IMG/VR virus record: IMGVR_UViG_3300006923_000169
Location: 1-20,311 of that record
Direction: 5' to 3' (one strand)
DNA: 20,311 bases
DNA from: a virus
The position numbers and the translations under genes are program-made. A model generated the notes under the pieces. It did no database searches, was not told where the DNA came from, and worked only from the letters and a program-made list of their open reading frames with translations. Positions 6,996 to 15,333 of the stretch are shown in pieces; within the stretch, counting starts at the first letter, position 1; each line of letters begins with the position of its first letter.

Positions 6996-9900
6996 ATGAG
7001 AACAAAGAAAACATGTTGTTGTTGCGGTGATAGAACCTGTAGGGGTGATGAATATCGTTATAATTCCACCGAAAATACCAATTGTAAAATATGTGCGCTG
7101 GGTGTTACGACTGTAAATGTTTCAGAGTATGAAGATTTTGCACCATCCGAGCCGTCTGCAAATCAGGGGGACGAAGTGTGGTTAGGAATGGATGGTGATG
7201 GTCATCCCGATAACTTATACATGGGGAATATTTGTTGGCATAATGGTCATGAGGGGTGGGATTATTATCCCAATGAATGTGAATGGAATAAGTGTTGGAA
7301 TGATTATGAATCGTTTGGATTATCTAATCCACCCAAAGTAAGTTTTTATCAATTTGATTCACCTTATGGTATTTTACCGTGGTCTCCAATTTCTTTTATG
7401 GATTGGAGAGATAATTGGAATGGACCATTATTACCTCAAGGTGATTGTACAATGCACTGTACCCAAGAAAACATAGGTTGTCACTCTTTGGCATTTGTTG
7501 GTGCAATTGGGAAAAATTTTGGTTCTACTGATTTAGCAGACGGGTTACCACTTTGTGGTTCAGACATTGTAACAGTTCCTCCACCCAGAAGCGAATGGGA
7601 CTGGATTCGGTCTTGGGTGAAAAGTGGTGGTAAACTTATTATTATGGGAGAGTCGAGTGGGAGTCCTATGTCTAGTATGCCCAGTTGCAGAACGAAAATG
7701 GATTTCTTTAATCCTGATTCATCATATTATACACAGAGATGTACCGACGCTATCAATTCTGAAGATACAATGAGTGGGGAAGAGGTTGCGTTGTTGTTGC
7801 AAGAATTTGCATTTTATATTGCTAGGCAGGATGATGAAGAAGAAGAGTCCATAAGATGGTTTGAATTTGAAAATGAGGAAGTAGAACCAGATAACTTTAT
7901 TAATAATTTTGAAGCTTACGTAGATGATGATGGAAATGAAACTGCAATCGTTCGCTCTTGTTGCCAAAAATCTAAAAGACCATTTATAAAAAGAGATTCG
8001 GTGGATGATCCCATGAAACCATTTTCTTTTCAATGTTCTTCAAGTAGTGGACTATTACCAAAAGGTAAAGGTAAAGGATTAGTAGGTCATTGCAACGGTG
8101 ATGGTTGTACTGTGGTATGGAAACCTAATGATTTGGGTGCTGTAGTGGTTGTATATGATTCTGATGTCTGGGGTGCTTCTAATTCTCAAATACCTTTAAG
8201 TTGGTGGGAACAAGAAGCACAATACCCACAACATCAAGAACTTGGATTGGGTGCTATTGAATTAAAAACTAGGGCATGCAATAATGACTTTTGGAATTTT
8301 ATGTGTGTTGACTTTCTTTCCGAAAATGCATATATTCCTTCTGAATGTGGAGATGAAGTATATTGGAAACATAAAGAATCTGATGATTATGAGTTTGGAG
8401 AAAATCCTTGCTTAAAAACAGCAAAGTGTTGTATACCAGATGGAAGTTGCATAGAAACAAATATTTGGGATTGTTGGGGATATACAGATTATAATGGTCG
8501 AGAATTACCAGGTACTTGGTATGGTTCAGAATTTATTCATCCAGATGGAAGAGGTGGTGGGGAATGTCAAAGCTGTGGTTCTTGTGAAGAATTTAAGAAG
8601 GGTCTTTGTTGTGTTGTTGACCCAGATGGATTGGGTTGTGGACACGATTGCTGTTTAGAGCTAGATAATGTTGGTCACGAAATGTATGAATATGAATGTA
8701 ACTGCTTGGTGAAATCAGACAATTATTCGTGGGTGAATGAAGTTGAGTGGAAACAAGGAGAAACTAATTGTGATATTTGTTTTGTAAAAGGTGCTTGCTG
8801 TACAGGAAATGAAATGTGCGAGGTTATGCGGGAAATTGAATGTAATAAATTATATGGACCTGAATTTTTTCATGGTGAAGATTCAACTTGCGATCCGGAG
8901 AATCCTTGTGAAATTCCTAGAGGTGCATGCTGTGATGGGTTCACTTGTATCTCTGACGTTACCGAGGACTTTTGCAATAGCAGCGGCGGAGAATATATGG
9001 GAGATGAAATGCCATGCGATGAAGATCTCTGCGAAGGTGATCCCGGTGCATGTTGTTTGCCAAATGGAAATTGCGTCTTTGATACTGAACATGATTGTAA
9101 TTCACTTGGAGGAACGTGGCAGGGCGCGAATGTGCAGTGCAATCAAGTGGATTGTGATATCAGTCAAGCATGCTGTATTCCTACTGGTGTTGTTGATTGT
9201 TACGAATGTAACGATATGATGCCTGATGCTTGCTATGGAGCCAGCGGCGAACCACAAGGGAATGGTATAATGTGTGATGATGATCCGTGTGATGAAAGTG
9301 GGTGTGGAACGGGAGCGTGTTGTTATTGGACCGGTTCTCAATGTTCATGTTTTGAAGCGGAAGAAGAAGATTGTGATTGCTACCCAGGGTGGGATGATTG
9401 TTTTAAACCGGGAAAGAATTGTGGTGAAGTAGATTGCTGTGGAATTTGTTGCGATAGAAGCAATGGAGATTGTTTGAGTGGTGGGGCCTGTACCATTCCA
9501 GAATGGGTATGCAACAGTTACGATAACGAACTGTTCATACCATGTACCGATTGTGGATGTATTTCTTCGTGTAGTGGTGAATATACAAGTTGTGAAGGTG
9601 TAGGAATATGTTGTGTAGAAGAAGAATGTGAAGACGTAACGTCTTCACAAGAATGTATAAAGTTGAATGGGATTTATACAATTGGTACACAATGTGCTGA
9701 TGTATCATCTTCGTTTTGCCGTTTGGGTGCTTGTTGTGTTGAAGAAGAATGTGTAGAGATAACGATAAAATCTGCGTGTGATGGCACTTGGGTTGAAGGT
9801 ATTTTGGATTGCGGTGAAGTGGATTGTGGTATTGGTGCTTGTTGTTATTATCAAAATGTAATCCAACCGCATGAATGTGAAGATATGCTGTTGCAGGTGT

Positions 9901-12209
9901 GCATTGACAAGTTTGATGGTGAATTTCATAGTGGCACATTATGTGAGGATGATGCGGACTTGTGTATTCCGACAGGTGCGTGTTGCTTTGAAAATGGGGG
10001 TGATATGCAATGCGCTTGTTGTATGACCGAGGACGATTGTGAATATGTGTACAACGGTGTTTGGATTGGAGGTGTTGATTCTTGCGATGACATAGATTGT
10101 GACAACATCGGACCCTGTTGTATTCAACCACCCAACTTTCCAATGGATTGCAGTTACTTACGTTTTAGTGAGTGTGAGATGATGAATGAAGATGCTTGCC
10201 TTAAGGTTGATGGATTTCCTGGGCCTAATGGAACAGATTGTGCTGGGTATTCATGTGCGGGAACTTGTTGTGCAGAAATTGAATACTTGGACGATGGGTG
10301 GATGACATTGTATTGGTGCGATGAAAGCGTGTCTGAACATTTTTGTGATTCAATTGTACTTGCAGATTGCTTCATAGACCAGGGTTATAACGTCTGGTAT
10401 GCTACCGCGAACTATTCAATGTTGGAGGATTGTTGTTGGTGTCAGGAATCTGGTGGCACGACTGCTCCGTGGGAGGGCCCGTGTTGTTTCGGCACTGATT
10501 GTGATGACAACTACACCGAATGCGAATGCAATGCAACCCCAGACGGGGTTTGGATGGGCATAGTAGATAACCTCGGTTGCAATAATACTGAATTGTGTGG
10601 GGTTAGCGCCTGTTGCATCCAGTCTAATATGAATGGCAATCCTGTGGCCGGATGCGTCATGATGGATGCTGACGAATGTACAGATTTTAATGGCCAGTCC
10701 GGCACAGTGTTTGGTGATAATTTGGTTGCCTATCCGTACCTTGGAGTCCATTGTGATGACAATCCGTGTCTGGTAGGTTGTTGTGTAAAGTGGTGGGACA
10801 CGTACATGGGATGTAATCCTAGTACAATCGGTGATTGTGACTATGACGATGGAGATTACTACACAAACCCCATCGAGTGGTTTTGGGATGGACAATGGTG
10901 GAACAATTATTTCCGATGCGCCTATGATGGAGATAACAACGAGTTGTTGTGTCCCCAGGCTTGTTGCGAAGGTACAAATTGCACCAACACCATTTACTCC
11001 GACTGCTGGGGTGATGTTGTGTGGGGAGAAGATTGCGATTGGGATGGCGATCCATGTATTGACACAGGGGCTTGTTGCACCCCGAATTCTGGGTGTTCAT
11101 CAAAGACTCAAGCAGAATGCGTCAGTAACCACAACCCCCCATATTATCCCACCCACTGGATATCTGAAGATTGCGGAGATGTGGAATGTGACGATTATTT
11201 TGGTGCTTGTTGCGATTGGTGGAATGTAGAGTGTTACGAAACCACTGAAGACGAGTGTCCTGGGGATGCGGAATTTGAACTAGGCATCAAGTGTCATCAA
11301 ACGCAAGAAGTATGCATGCAGGTCCATGCCTGTTGTTGGTCGGACGGCAGCTGTGACGATGAAATATGGTTTGACTGTTGGGATAACTGGGGTAACTGGG
11401 ACGCAGATCATCTTTGTAGTGACTGGGGTTTTAATTGTGCTGAAACTGGTGCATGTTGTTATGATGATGGGGTTTGTGTGGATAGTTCAACGGAATCAAA
11501 TTGCATATACTGGGGTGGCACATGGTGGGGAGAAGGTTCTTTTTGTTGGGAGTGGGAGTGTGCAATCGCAAATGGTGCATGTTGTTATGGAGGTTGGGAT
11601 GATTGCACTGAAGACACTTCCCAAAGCGCATGCAATGCAGGTGGTGGTAGTTTTATGGGTGCGGAGAGTGCCTGTATTGATTGTGTGAGTGCTTGTTGCT
11701 ATCAACATCCCATTTATGGACCGTATTGTGCTGAGGTGGCGGCATGGGATTGCTGGGCGAATTACTGGAATGGAGAACCCCATCCGTATTCTGGCTGCAA
11801 TGGTGTTGGCTACTGCTGGGATTATACTGGGTGTTGTTTGGGGAATTGTGAATGGTCATATTGCTGGTATACTGACAACACAGATTGGCATTGGCATGAT
11901 GAGACTATACGGTGGATCGATTGTGATGGAGAATGGTACATGCATGATTCTTGCGGATGGGATTGCGATTGGTGTTATTTAACAAATCCAGAAGGAAGAG
12001 AAGATGAACCAAGTAGAACACGGAGCAGAACACAGAAACCCGATGGAGGCATTGGTGGTCTGGGTGGAGCGACCAATAATGAATCGAGCAATAAACGAAA
12101 CGATAGCAGACTAATACCGCCAAGCGAACCAGAATGTTCTCAAAAATGCAAAGACGCTGGATGTGATTGTCATTGTTTGGAAACAAATAACGGAATAGTT
12201 TGCTTATAA
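6996..12209 (+). CDS. Giant cysteine-rich modular virion protein (1737 aa)
   Basis: I do not recognise this protein as a known phage family. It begins MRTKKTCCCCGDRTC. Residues about 160-280 could be an alpha/beta domain: a CHSLAFVGAIG strand, SDIVTVPPP, the helix-strand pair EWDWIRSWVKSGGKLIIMGE (the form seen in glutamine-amidotransferase-like folds), and a helix EEVALLLQEFAFYIA. From about residue 475 to 1660 it is about two dozen modules with paired cysteines. A linker rich in Arg/Ser/Gly follows, then a closing cysteine cluster (CSQKCKDAGCDCHC). My hand count is about 200 cysteines (roughly 12%), with many Asp, Glu and Trp and few Lys. There is no signal peptide. It lies between the two hub-like genes in the same orientation, so it is probably virion-associated. 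No Shine-Dalgarno sequence precedes the ATG; TATAAT lies at 6979-6984. Confidence 0.85.
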   Translation: MRTKKTCCCCGDRTCRGDEYRYNSTENTNCKICALGVTTVNVSEYEDFAPSEPSANQGDEVWLGMDGDGHPDNLYMGNICWHNGHEGWDYYPNECEWNKCWNDYESFGLSNPPKVSFYQFDSPYGILPWSPISFMDWRDNWNGPLLPQGDCTMHCTQENIGCHSLAFVGAIGKNFGSTDLADGLPLCGSDIVTVPPPRSEWDWIRSWVKSGGKLIIMGESSGSPMSSMPSCRTKMDFFNPDSSYYTQRCTDAINSEDTMSGEEVALLLQEFAFYIARQDDEEEESIRWFEFENEEVEPDNFINNFEAYVDDDGNETAIVRSCCQKSKRPFIKRDSVDDPMKPFSFQCSSSSGLLPKGKGKGLVGHCNGDGCTVVWKPNDLGAVVVVYDSDVWGASNSQIPLSWWEQEAQYPQHQELGLGAIELKTRACNNDFWNFMCVDFLSENAYIPSECGDEVYWKHKESDDYEFGENPCLKTAKCCIPDGSCIETNIWDCWGYTDYNGRELPGTWYGSEFIHPDGRGGGECQSCGSCEEFKKGLCCVVDPDGLGCGHDCCLELDNVGHEMYEYECNCLVKSDNYSWVNEVEWKQGETNCDICFVKGACCTGNEMCEVMREIECNKLYGPEFFHGEDSTCDPENPCEIPRGACCDGFTCISDVTEDFCNSSGGEYMGDEMPCDEDLCEGDPGACCLPNGNCVFDTEHDCNSLGGTWQGANVQCNQVDCDISQACCIPTGVVDCYECNDMMPDACYGASGEPQGNGIMCDDDPCDESGCGTGACCYWTGSQCSCFEAEEEDCDCYPGWDDCFKPGKNCGEVDCCGICCDRSNGDCLSGGACTIPEWVCNSYDNELFIPCTDCGCISSCSGEYTSCEGVGICCVEEECEDVTSSQECIKLNGIYTIGTQCADVSSSFCRLGACCVEEECVEITIKSACDGTWVEGILDCGEVDCGIGACCYYQNVIQPHECEDMLLQVCIDKFDGEFHSGTLCEDDADLCIPTGACCFENGGDMQCACCMTEDDCEYVYNGVWIGGVDSCDDIDCDNIGPCCIQPPNFPMDCSYLRFSECEMMNEDACLKVDGFPGPNGTDCAGYSCAGTCCAEIEYLDDGWMTLYWCDESVSEHFCDSIVLADCFIDQGYNVWYATANYSMLEDCCWCQESGGTTAPWEGPCCFGTDCDDNYTECECNATPDGVWMGIVDNLGCNNTELCGVSACCIQSNMNGNPVAGCVMMDADECTDFNGQSGTVFGDNLVAYPYLGVHCDDNPCLVGCCVKWWDTYMGCNPSTIGDCDYDDGDYYTNPIEWFWDGQWWNNYFRCAYDGDNNELLCPQACCEGTNCTNTIYSDCWGDVVWGEDCDWDGDPCIDTGACCTPNSGCSSKTQAECVSNHNPPYYPTHWISEDCGDVECDDYFGACCDWWNVECYETTEDECPGDAEFELGIKCHQTQEVCMQVHACCWSDGSCDDEIWFDCWDNWGNWDADHLCSDWGFNCAETGACCYDDGVCVDSSTESNCIYWGGTWWGEGSFCWEWECAIANGACCYGGWDDCTEDTSQSACNAGGGSFMGAESACIDCVSACCYQHPIYGPYCAEVAAWDCWANYWNGEPHPYSGCNGVGYCWDYTGCCLGNCEWSYCWYTDNTDWHWHDETIRWIDCDGEWYMHDSCGWDCDWCYLTNPEGREDEPSRTRSRTQKPDGGIGGLGGATNNESSNKRNDSRLIPPSEPECSQKCKDAGCDCHCLETNNGIVCL
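8418..11985 (+). repeat. Array of about 24-25 cysteine-pair modules
   Basis: The translated array repeats a degenerate pattern: (G/S/Q)-A-C-C, 3-10 residues, C, about 5-7 residues often with T and D/E, C, then G-x-(W/F)-x-G, C, 2-5 residues, C. Clear copies include GACCLPNGNC...GGTWQG, GACCYDDGVC...GGTWWGEG and GACCTGNEMC. A typical copy has six cysteines, an even number suited to three disulfides or to metal binding. Copies are diverged in DNA and vary from about 35 to 60 residues, so the array is old. Similar GACC...C...GG.W.G modules occur in secreted proteins of several bacterial groups (recall only). Confidence 0.85.
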
Positions 12210-12212
12210 ATA
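12205..12212 (+). promoter_or_regulatory. Candidate late promoter before the hub C-terminal gene
   Basis: Exact TATAAATA overlapping the TAA stop of the cysteine-rich gene. T4 spacing would start a transcript near 12218, inside the AGGAG ribosome binding site (12217-12221) of the next gene, leaving a leader of only about 10 bases. The overlap with a stop codon makes a chance match quite possible. Confidence 0.35.
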
Positions 12213-12227
12213 AGTTAGGAGATATCT

Positions 12228-13073
12228 ATGGCAAAACATGATTTTTTAGTAAAACTTACACACTTTGCAAACACCGATTGGCCCACAGTTAGATTAGGTC
12301 ATTCTGTCGGTGCATTCGATGATAAGTATCCATGTGCAAATCCAGAAGGGCCTGTGGATAATTCGGGTTGTAGTGATCCTGAATCACCCGATTATGACCC
12401 AAATAATCCTCTTTGTATGTGCCCCTGTCAAGAATTGAATCCTGCACTCCATAGTAATTTGGTCGATTTTCCGTGGTATGTTGATATTTTTACTGGATTC
12501 GGTGCTGGGGCTGCAATTTGGAATTGGTTGATGGGAAATTCCGAGACTGTTAGAGAACCTACAATCGAACAACTTAAAGAATCGGCGGAATCTATAAAAG
12601 AATGTGATTTAATTAAAAGTAAACTTGGCGAATCTTGGATGGGATGTCTATGGAAAACACAAAATCATCCTAGCAGCTGTAATTGTCCCTGTGTGGGTGA
12701 GGACTTCAAAAAATATATCGAATATTCTAGAACATATTCTACCTATTGGGACACACCACCAACGACTCCTTTATGGAGAGCATCTCAAATGTCTCTTGCA
12801 CGGGCGCAAACGTCTGTTATTGTGGTTAATGGTGATTTGACGTTGAGACCCGGACATTTAATTTATATTTCCGCCCATCAAGCTGGGGCGATGGGTAAAA
12901 CGAAAAAGTTTTCTGGGCGTTGGTTGGTGTCTGATATTTCCCACATTATTCAAGGAATGCAACACAAGATGGCACTGAAATTGATTAGAGATAGTTCTCC
13001 TATAGATCCAAATAAATCTGAGTTGGATGGAAAATCGTGGTGGGAAAAAATATGGAACTTTATTACCGCGTGA
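12228..13073 (+). CDS. Hub protein resembling the C-terminal part of gp27
   Basis: A 281-residue protein. Residues about 165-265 resemble the last part of T4 gp27: a long helix (LWRASQMSLARAQTSV), then VNGDLTLRPGHLIYIS, a loop, FSGRWLVSDISHIIQG and the closing strand HKMALKLIRDSSPIDPNK. These correspond to the T4 run with NFNLTPGVKIIF, EFYVDEVIHEL and LYMFTNATKLETIDPVK. The first half is different: an N-terminal segment, two cysteine clusters (CANPEGPVDNSGCSDP and LCMCPCQE), a Gly/Ala hydrophobic segment VDIFTGFGAGAAIWNWLMG, a helix, and a third cluster SCNCPCVGE just before the gp27-like domain. It may complete the hub ring together with the 722-residue protein. AGGAG at 12217-12221 supports the start. 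Confidence 0.65.
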   Translation: MAKHDFLVKLTHFANTDWPTVRLGHSVGAFDDKYPCANPEGPVDNSGCSDPESPDYDPNNPLCMCPCQELNPALHSNLVDFPWYVDIFTGFGAGAAIWNWLMGNSETVREPTIEQLKESAESIKECDLIKSKLGESWMGCLWKTQNHPSSCNCPCVGEDFKKYIEYSRTYSTYWDTPPTTPLWRASQMSLARAQTSVIVVNGDLTLRPGHLIYISAHQAGAMGKTKKFSGRWLVSDISHIIQGMQHKMALKLIRDSSPIDPNKSELDGKSWWEKIWNFITA

Positions 13074-13143
13074 ACATAACATAATATGCTTACATAAATA
13101 ATTTTCTTGCATTATTATTTATACATATAACAAAGGATAGTAA
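13074..13143 (+). promoter_or_regulatory. Intergenic region with candidate promoter for gp25
   Basis: This 70-base gap is one of the larger ones in the rightward block. It holds two near-matches to the late octamer, CATAAATA (13093-13100) and TATACATA (13120-13127), each with one mismatch. The second would give a leader of about 11 bases starting at the ribosome binding site AAGGA (13133-13137). No terminator-like hairpin is visible. A promoter for the gp25-gp6 wedge genes is likely on layout, weak on sequence. Confidence 0.4.
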
Positions 13144-13548
13144 ATGTCTCAAGAGTATCAATATTCCGATTTCGATGTGGATTTCACCAAAAATGAATTT
13201 GTTGATGATATATCATTGGTTAAAGAAATTAATGCAATTCGGCAATCAATTACCAACATAATCTTAACATCACCCGGAGAAAAACCATTTATTAGAAATT
13301 TTGGAGTTGGAATATATAAAATATTATTTGAGTTGTGGACTCCGTTATTGGAATTTAAACTAGAAAGAGATATCATTGATGCAGTAAGAATTTGGGAGCC
13401 GAGAGCAGTTGTCCAAAGTGTATTATTTGATGGAACAGAAATGGACAGTAATTTGCTCATTCTTGATATACGGTTTCAAACTAAACGAGGAACTAGAGCA
13501 AATCCCAAACTAAATAGTCTAAAAATATCACTCGTAAAGGTAAGATAA
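13144..13548 (+). CDS. 25: Baseplate wedge protein gp25 (lysozyme-like family)
   Basis: A 134-residue protein, almost exactly the length of T4 gp25 (132 aa). The family signature is the SPGEKPFIRNFGVGIYKILFE segment near residues 43-63, followed by helix LEFKLERDIIDAVRIWEPRA and a terminal strand pair. gp25 is part of the wedge core with gp6 and gp53 and helps start sheath assembly; despite the old name 'lysozyme' the family is structural. It is conserved across contractile injection systems (gpW/gp25). Its stop codon directly abuts the ATG of gp6, which implies coupled translation. Confidence 0.95.
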   Translation: MSQEYQYSDFDVDFTKNEFVDDISLVKEINAIRQSITNIILTSPGEKPFIRNFGVGIYKILFELWTPLLEFKLERDIIDAVRIWEPRAVVQSVLFDGTEMDSNLLILDIRFQTKRGTRANPKLNSLKISLVKVR

Positions 13549-15330
13549 ATGTCACAAACCCCAAATATCCAATTAGGAAGCCTCGAATATACAGATATAA
13601 AAAATAGTATTATAGAACATCTAAAATCACAAGATACTTTAAAAGATTATGATTATAGTGGTTCTGTAGCTCAAGTATTGTTGGATATACTTGCATATAA
13701 TACATTGTATTATGGTTTTTATGCAAATATGATTGCAAGTGAAATGTTTTTAGATACGGCACAAAAAGAAGAGTCTATTATTTCACTTGTCAAGCCTCTC
13801 GGATATGTAGTACCTGGTCGAAATTCTGCAAGAGCAAGAGTAAAAATTCGACACGGTGGTGCAGACGGTGAAATACCTAGATACACGAAATTTATCGGAT
13901 ATAATTCATCGGGTATTGCATATAGTTTTTATACGATTGAAAAATATGCATTGGATTCTGATGGTGAAAACATTATTGACATATTAGAAGGAAACTCTTT
14001 AATCAAAGAAGAACCTCTTTCAGTTGATGAACATACTCAAAAAGGATTCTTGTATGGTACAGATATTGATATTACTACTATCAGGTTGGATGTAAAAAAT
14101 TCAGATGGTGAATGGGAAGAGTGGACGATAGTAAACAATATTCAAGCTGGATTAGATAGTTTTAGTAAAGTATTCTGGTTAGAAAGAACAGAACTTGGGT
14201 TTTTTATAGTATTCGGTAGTAATTTTGATTCATCCTATAATCAAATCGGCCAGTCATTAACCCCCAATCAAGAAGTAAGAGTGTCATATCTGAAAAGTAG
14301 TGGAACTTCAGGAAATAATATTGGAAGTTTTGAAATTCAAAACTTTTCAGGCGTATCCACCACTACGACCACAAATCTATCTGCCGGTGGTTCAAGCAAA
14401 CCCGATCTTGAAGCAATTAGATTCTTTGCACCAAAATGGTTTGCATCACAGGGCCGAGCAGTGACGATTGAAGATTGTCGAGGAATTCTTGCAGAGTCTG
14501 GAATTGTGGGTTCGGCAGAAGATGCATATTCAGAATTTATTGTTTGGGGTGGTGAAGAAGAATATCCTCCTCGGTACGGTCGACTTTTTGTTTCTTTGAA
14601 AGAGAGTAATATTGTTGATCCTGTATCGGCTCATAATGCTATTAAGTTGCTCGAAGAAAAAACTTGTGTTACTATAATTCCAGAATTTATGAATGTTGAA
14701 TCCTATAAACTGATAGTATCTGGAACTTTACTATATGAACCGATGAATACCCAATATTCATCAACTCAATTATTGAATTATTCAATCGATAAAATTAAAG
14801 AAAATTATCCAAGTAGATTTAAACTTGAAAATGTAGATTCTTCCACAATGACTACCTTAATTAATTCTGTAGATACTGCAATTGTGACGAATTCTGATGA
14901 TATTTCATTAAAATTAATGAAGGTTGTTAATGTCAATTCCGATGGAAGTATCAATTCTCAAAGTTTTAATAATAAATGTAAGGAATCTTCTTTGGAATCT
15001 GATTGGTTTAAACCGTCAGATACTTTAAAAACTTTATACAACATTCCAAATAATACTGATATTAAAATCAATTGTATTGATTTGGTAAATAAAGATGGTT
15101 GGCAAAAAATTAATGCTTATTTTAATTCTGGTGGTGTAACAAATTCGTGGACTACTGGGAAATGGAATCCAGATAGTGGAGAAGTTACATTTTATCAACC
15201 CATTTCAGCTGATAATGAAATATATTTGTATGTTGGTTCGGGACATTCTGGTTCAGATAAATTTGACATAAAATATAACATGTATGCATCTGGTATTATT
15301 TTTGATTTAAGCATAGAACCAAGAGGATAA
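13549..15330 (+). CDS. 6: Baseplate wedge protein gp6
   Basis: A 593-residue protein (T4 gp6 about 660 aa). The N-terminus matches the gp6/gpJ-like pattern: LEYTDIKNSIIEHLKSQDTL, a DYSGSVAQVLLDILAYNTLYY helix, ANMIASEMFLDTAQKEESI and VKPLGYVVPGRNSARARVKI. Later it has EAIRFFAPKWFASQGRAVTIEDCRGILAE, the conserved core that precedes the wedge dimerisation domain. gp6 dimers form the inner ring of the baseplate and change conformation on sheath contraction. The ATG follows the gp25 TAA without a gap; AAGG lies inside the end of gp25. The C-terminal part (about residues 480-593) ends in a beta-rich domain. Confidence 0.93.
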   Translation: MSQTPNIQLGSLEYTDIKNSIIEHLKSQDTLKDYDYSGSVAQVLLDILAYNTLYYGFYANMIASEMFLDTAQKEESIISLVKPLGYVVPGRNSARARVKIRHGGADGEIPRYTKFIGYNSSGIAYSFYTIEKYALDSDGENIIDILEGNSLIKEEPLSVDEHTQKGFLYGTDIDITTIRLDVKNSDGEWEEWTIVNNIQAGLDSFSKVFWLERTELGFFIVFGSNFDSSYNQIGQSLTPNQEVRVSYLKSSGTSGNNIGSFEIQNFSGVSTTTTTNLSAGGSSKPDLEAIRFFAPKWFASQGRAVTIEDCRGILAESGIVGSAEDAYSEFIVWGGEEEYPPRYGRLFVSLKESNIVDPVSAHNAIKLLEEKTCVTIIPEFMNVESYKLIVSGTLLYEPMNTQYSSTQLLNYSIDKIKENYPSRFKLENVDSSTMTTLINSVDTAIVTNSDDISLKLMKVVNVNSDGSINSQSFNNKCKESSLESDWFKPSDTLKTLYNIPNNTDIKINCIDLVNKDGWQKINAYFNSGGVTNSWTTGKWNPDSGEVTFYQPISADNEIYLYVGSGHSGSDKFDIKYNMYASGIIFDLSIEPRG

Positions 15331-15333
15331 TAT

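Noticed and set aside
6975-6998. Stop-codon readthrough joining the 722- and 1737-residue frames
   Set aside because: The frames are in register, but two stops in the spacer (TAG, then TAA one codon later) and a fresh ATG make separate genes more likely.
9535-10143. A 202-residue minus-strand frame rich in His, Gln and Asn
   Set aside because: Antisense shadow of the cysteine modules (TGT and ATG-type codons reversed give ACA/CAT); no ribosome binding site or family resemblance.
8791-11982. Many overlapping frames on both strands within the cysteine-rich gene
   Set aside because: They arise from the unusual TGT/TGC/GAT/GGT codon mix; their translations show no family pattern and they overlap a continuous long frame with clear repeats.
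13074-13143. Terminator or regulatory hairpin between the hub and gp25 genes
   Set aside because: No stable GC stem followed by a T run can be seen; the gap is AT-rich and better explained by a promoter and ribosome binding site.
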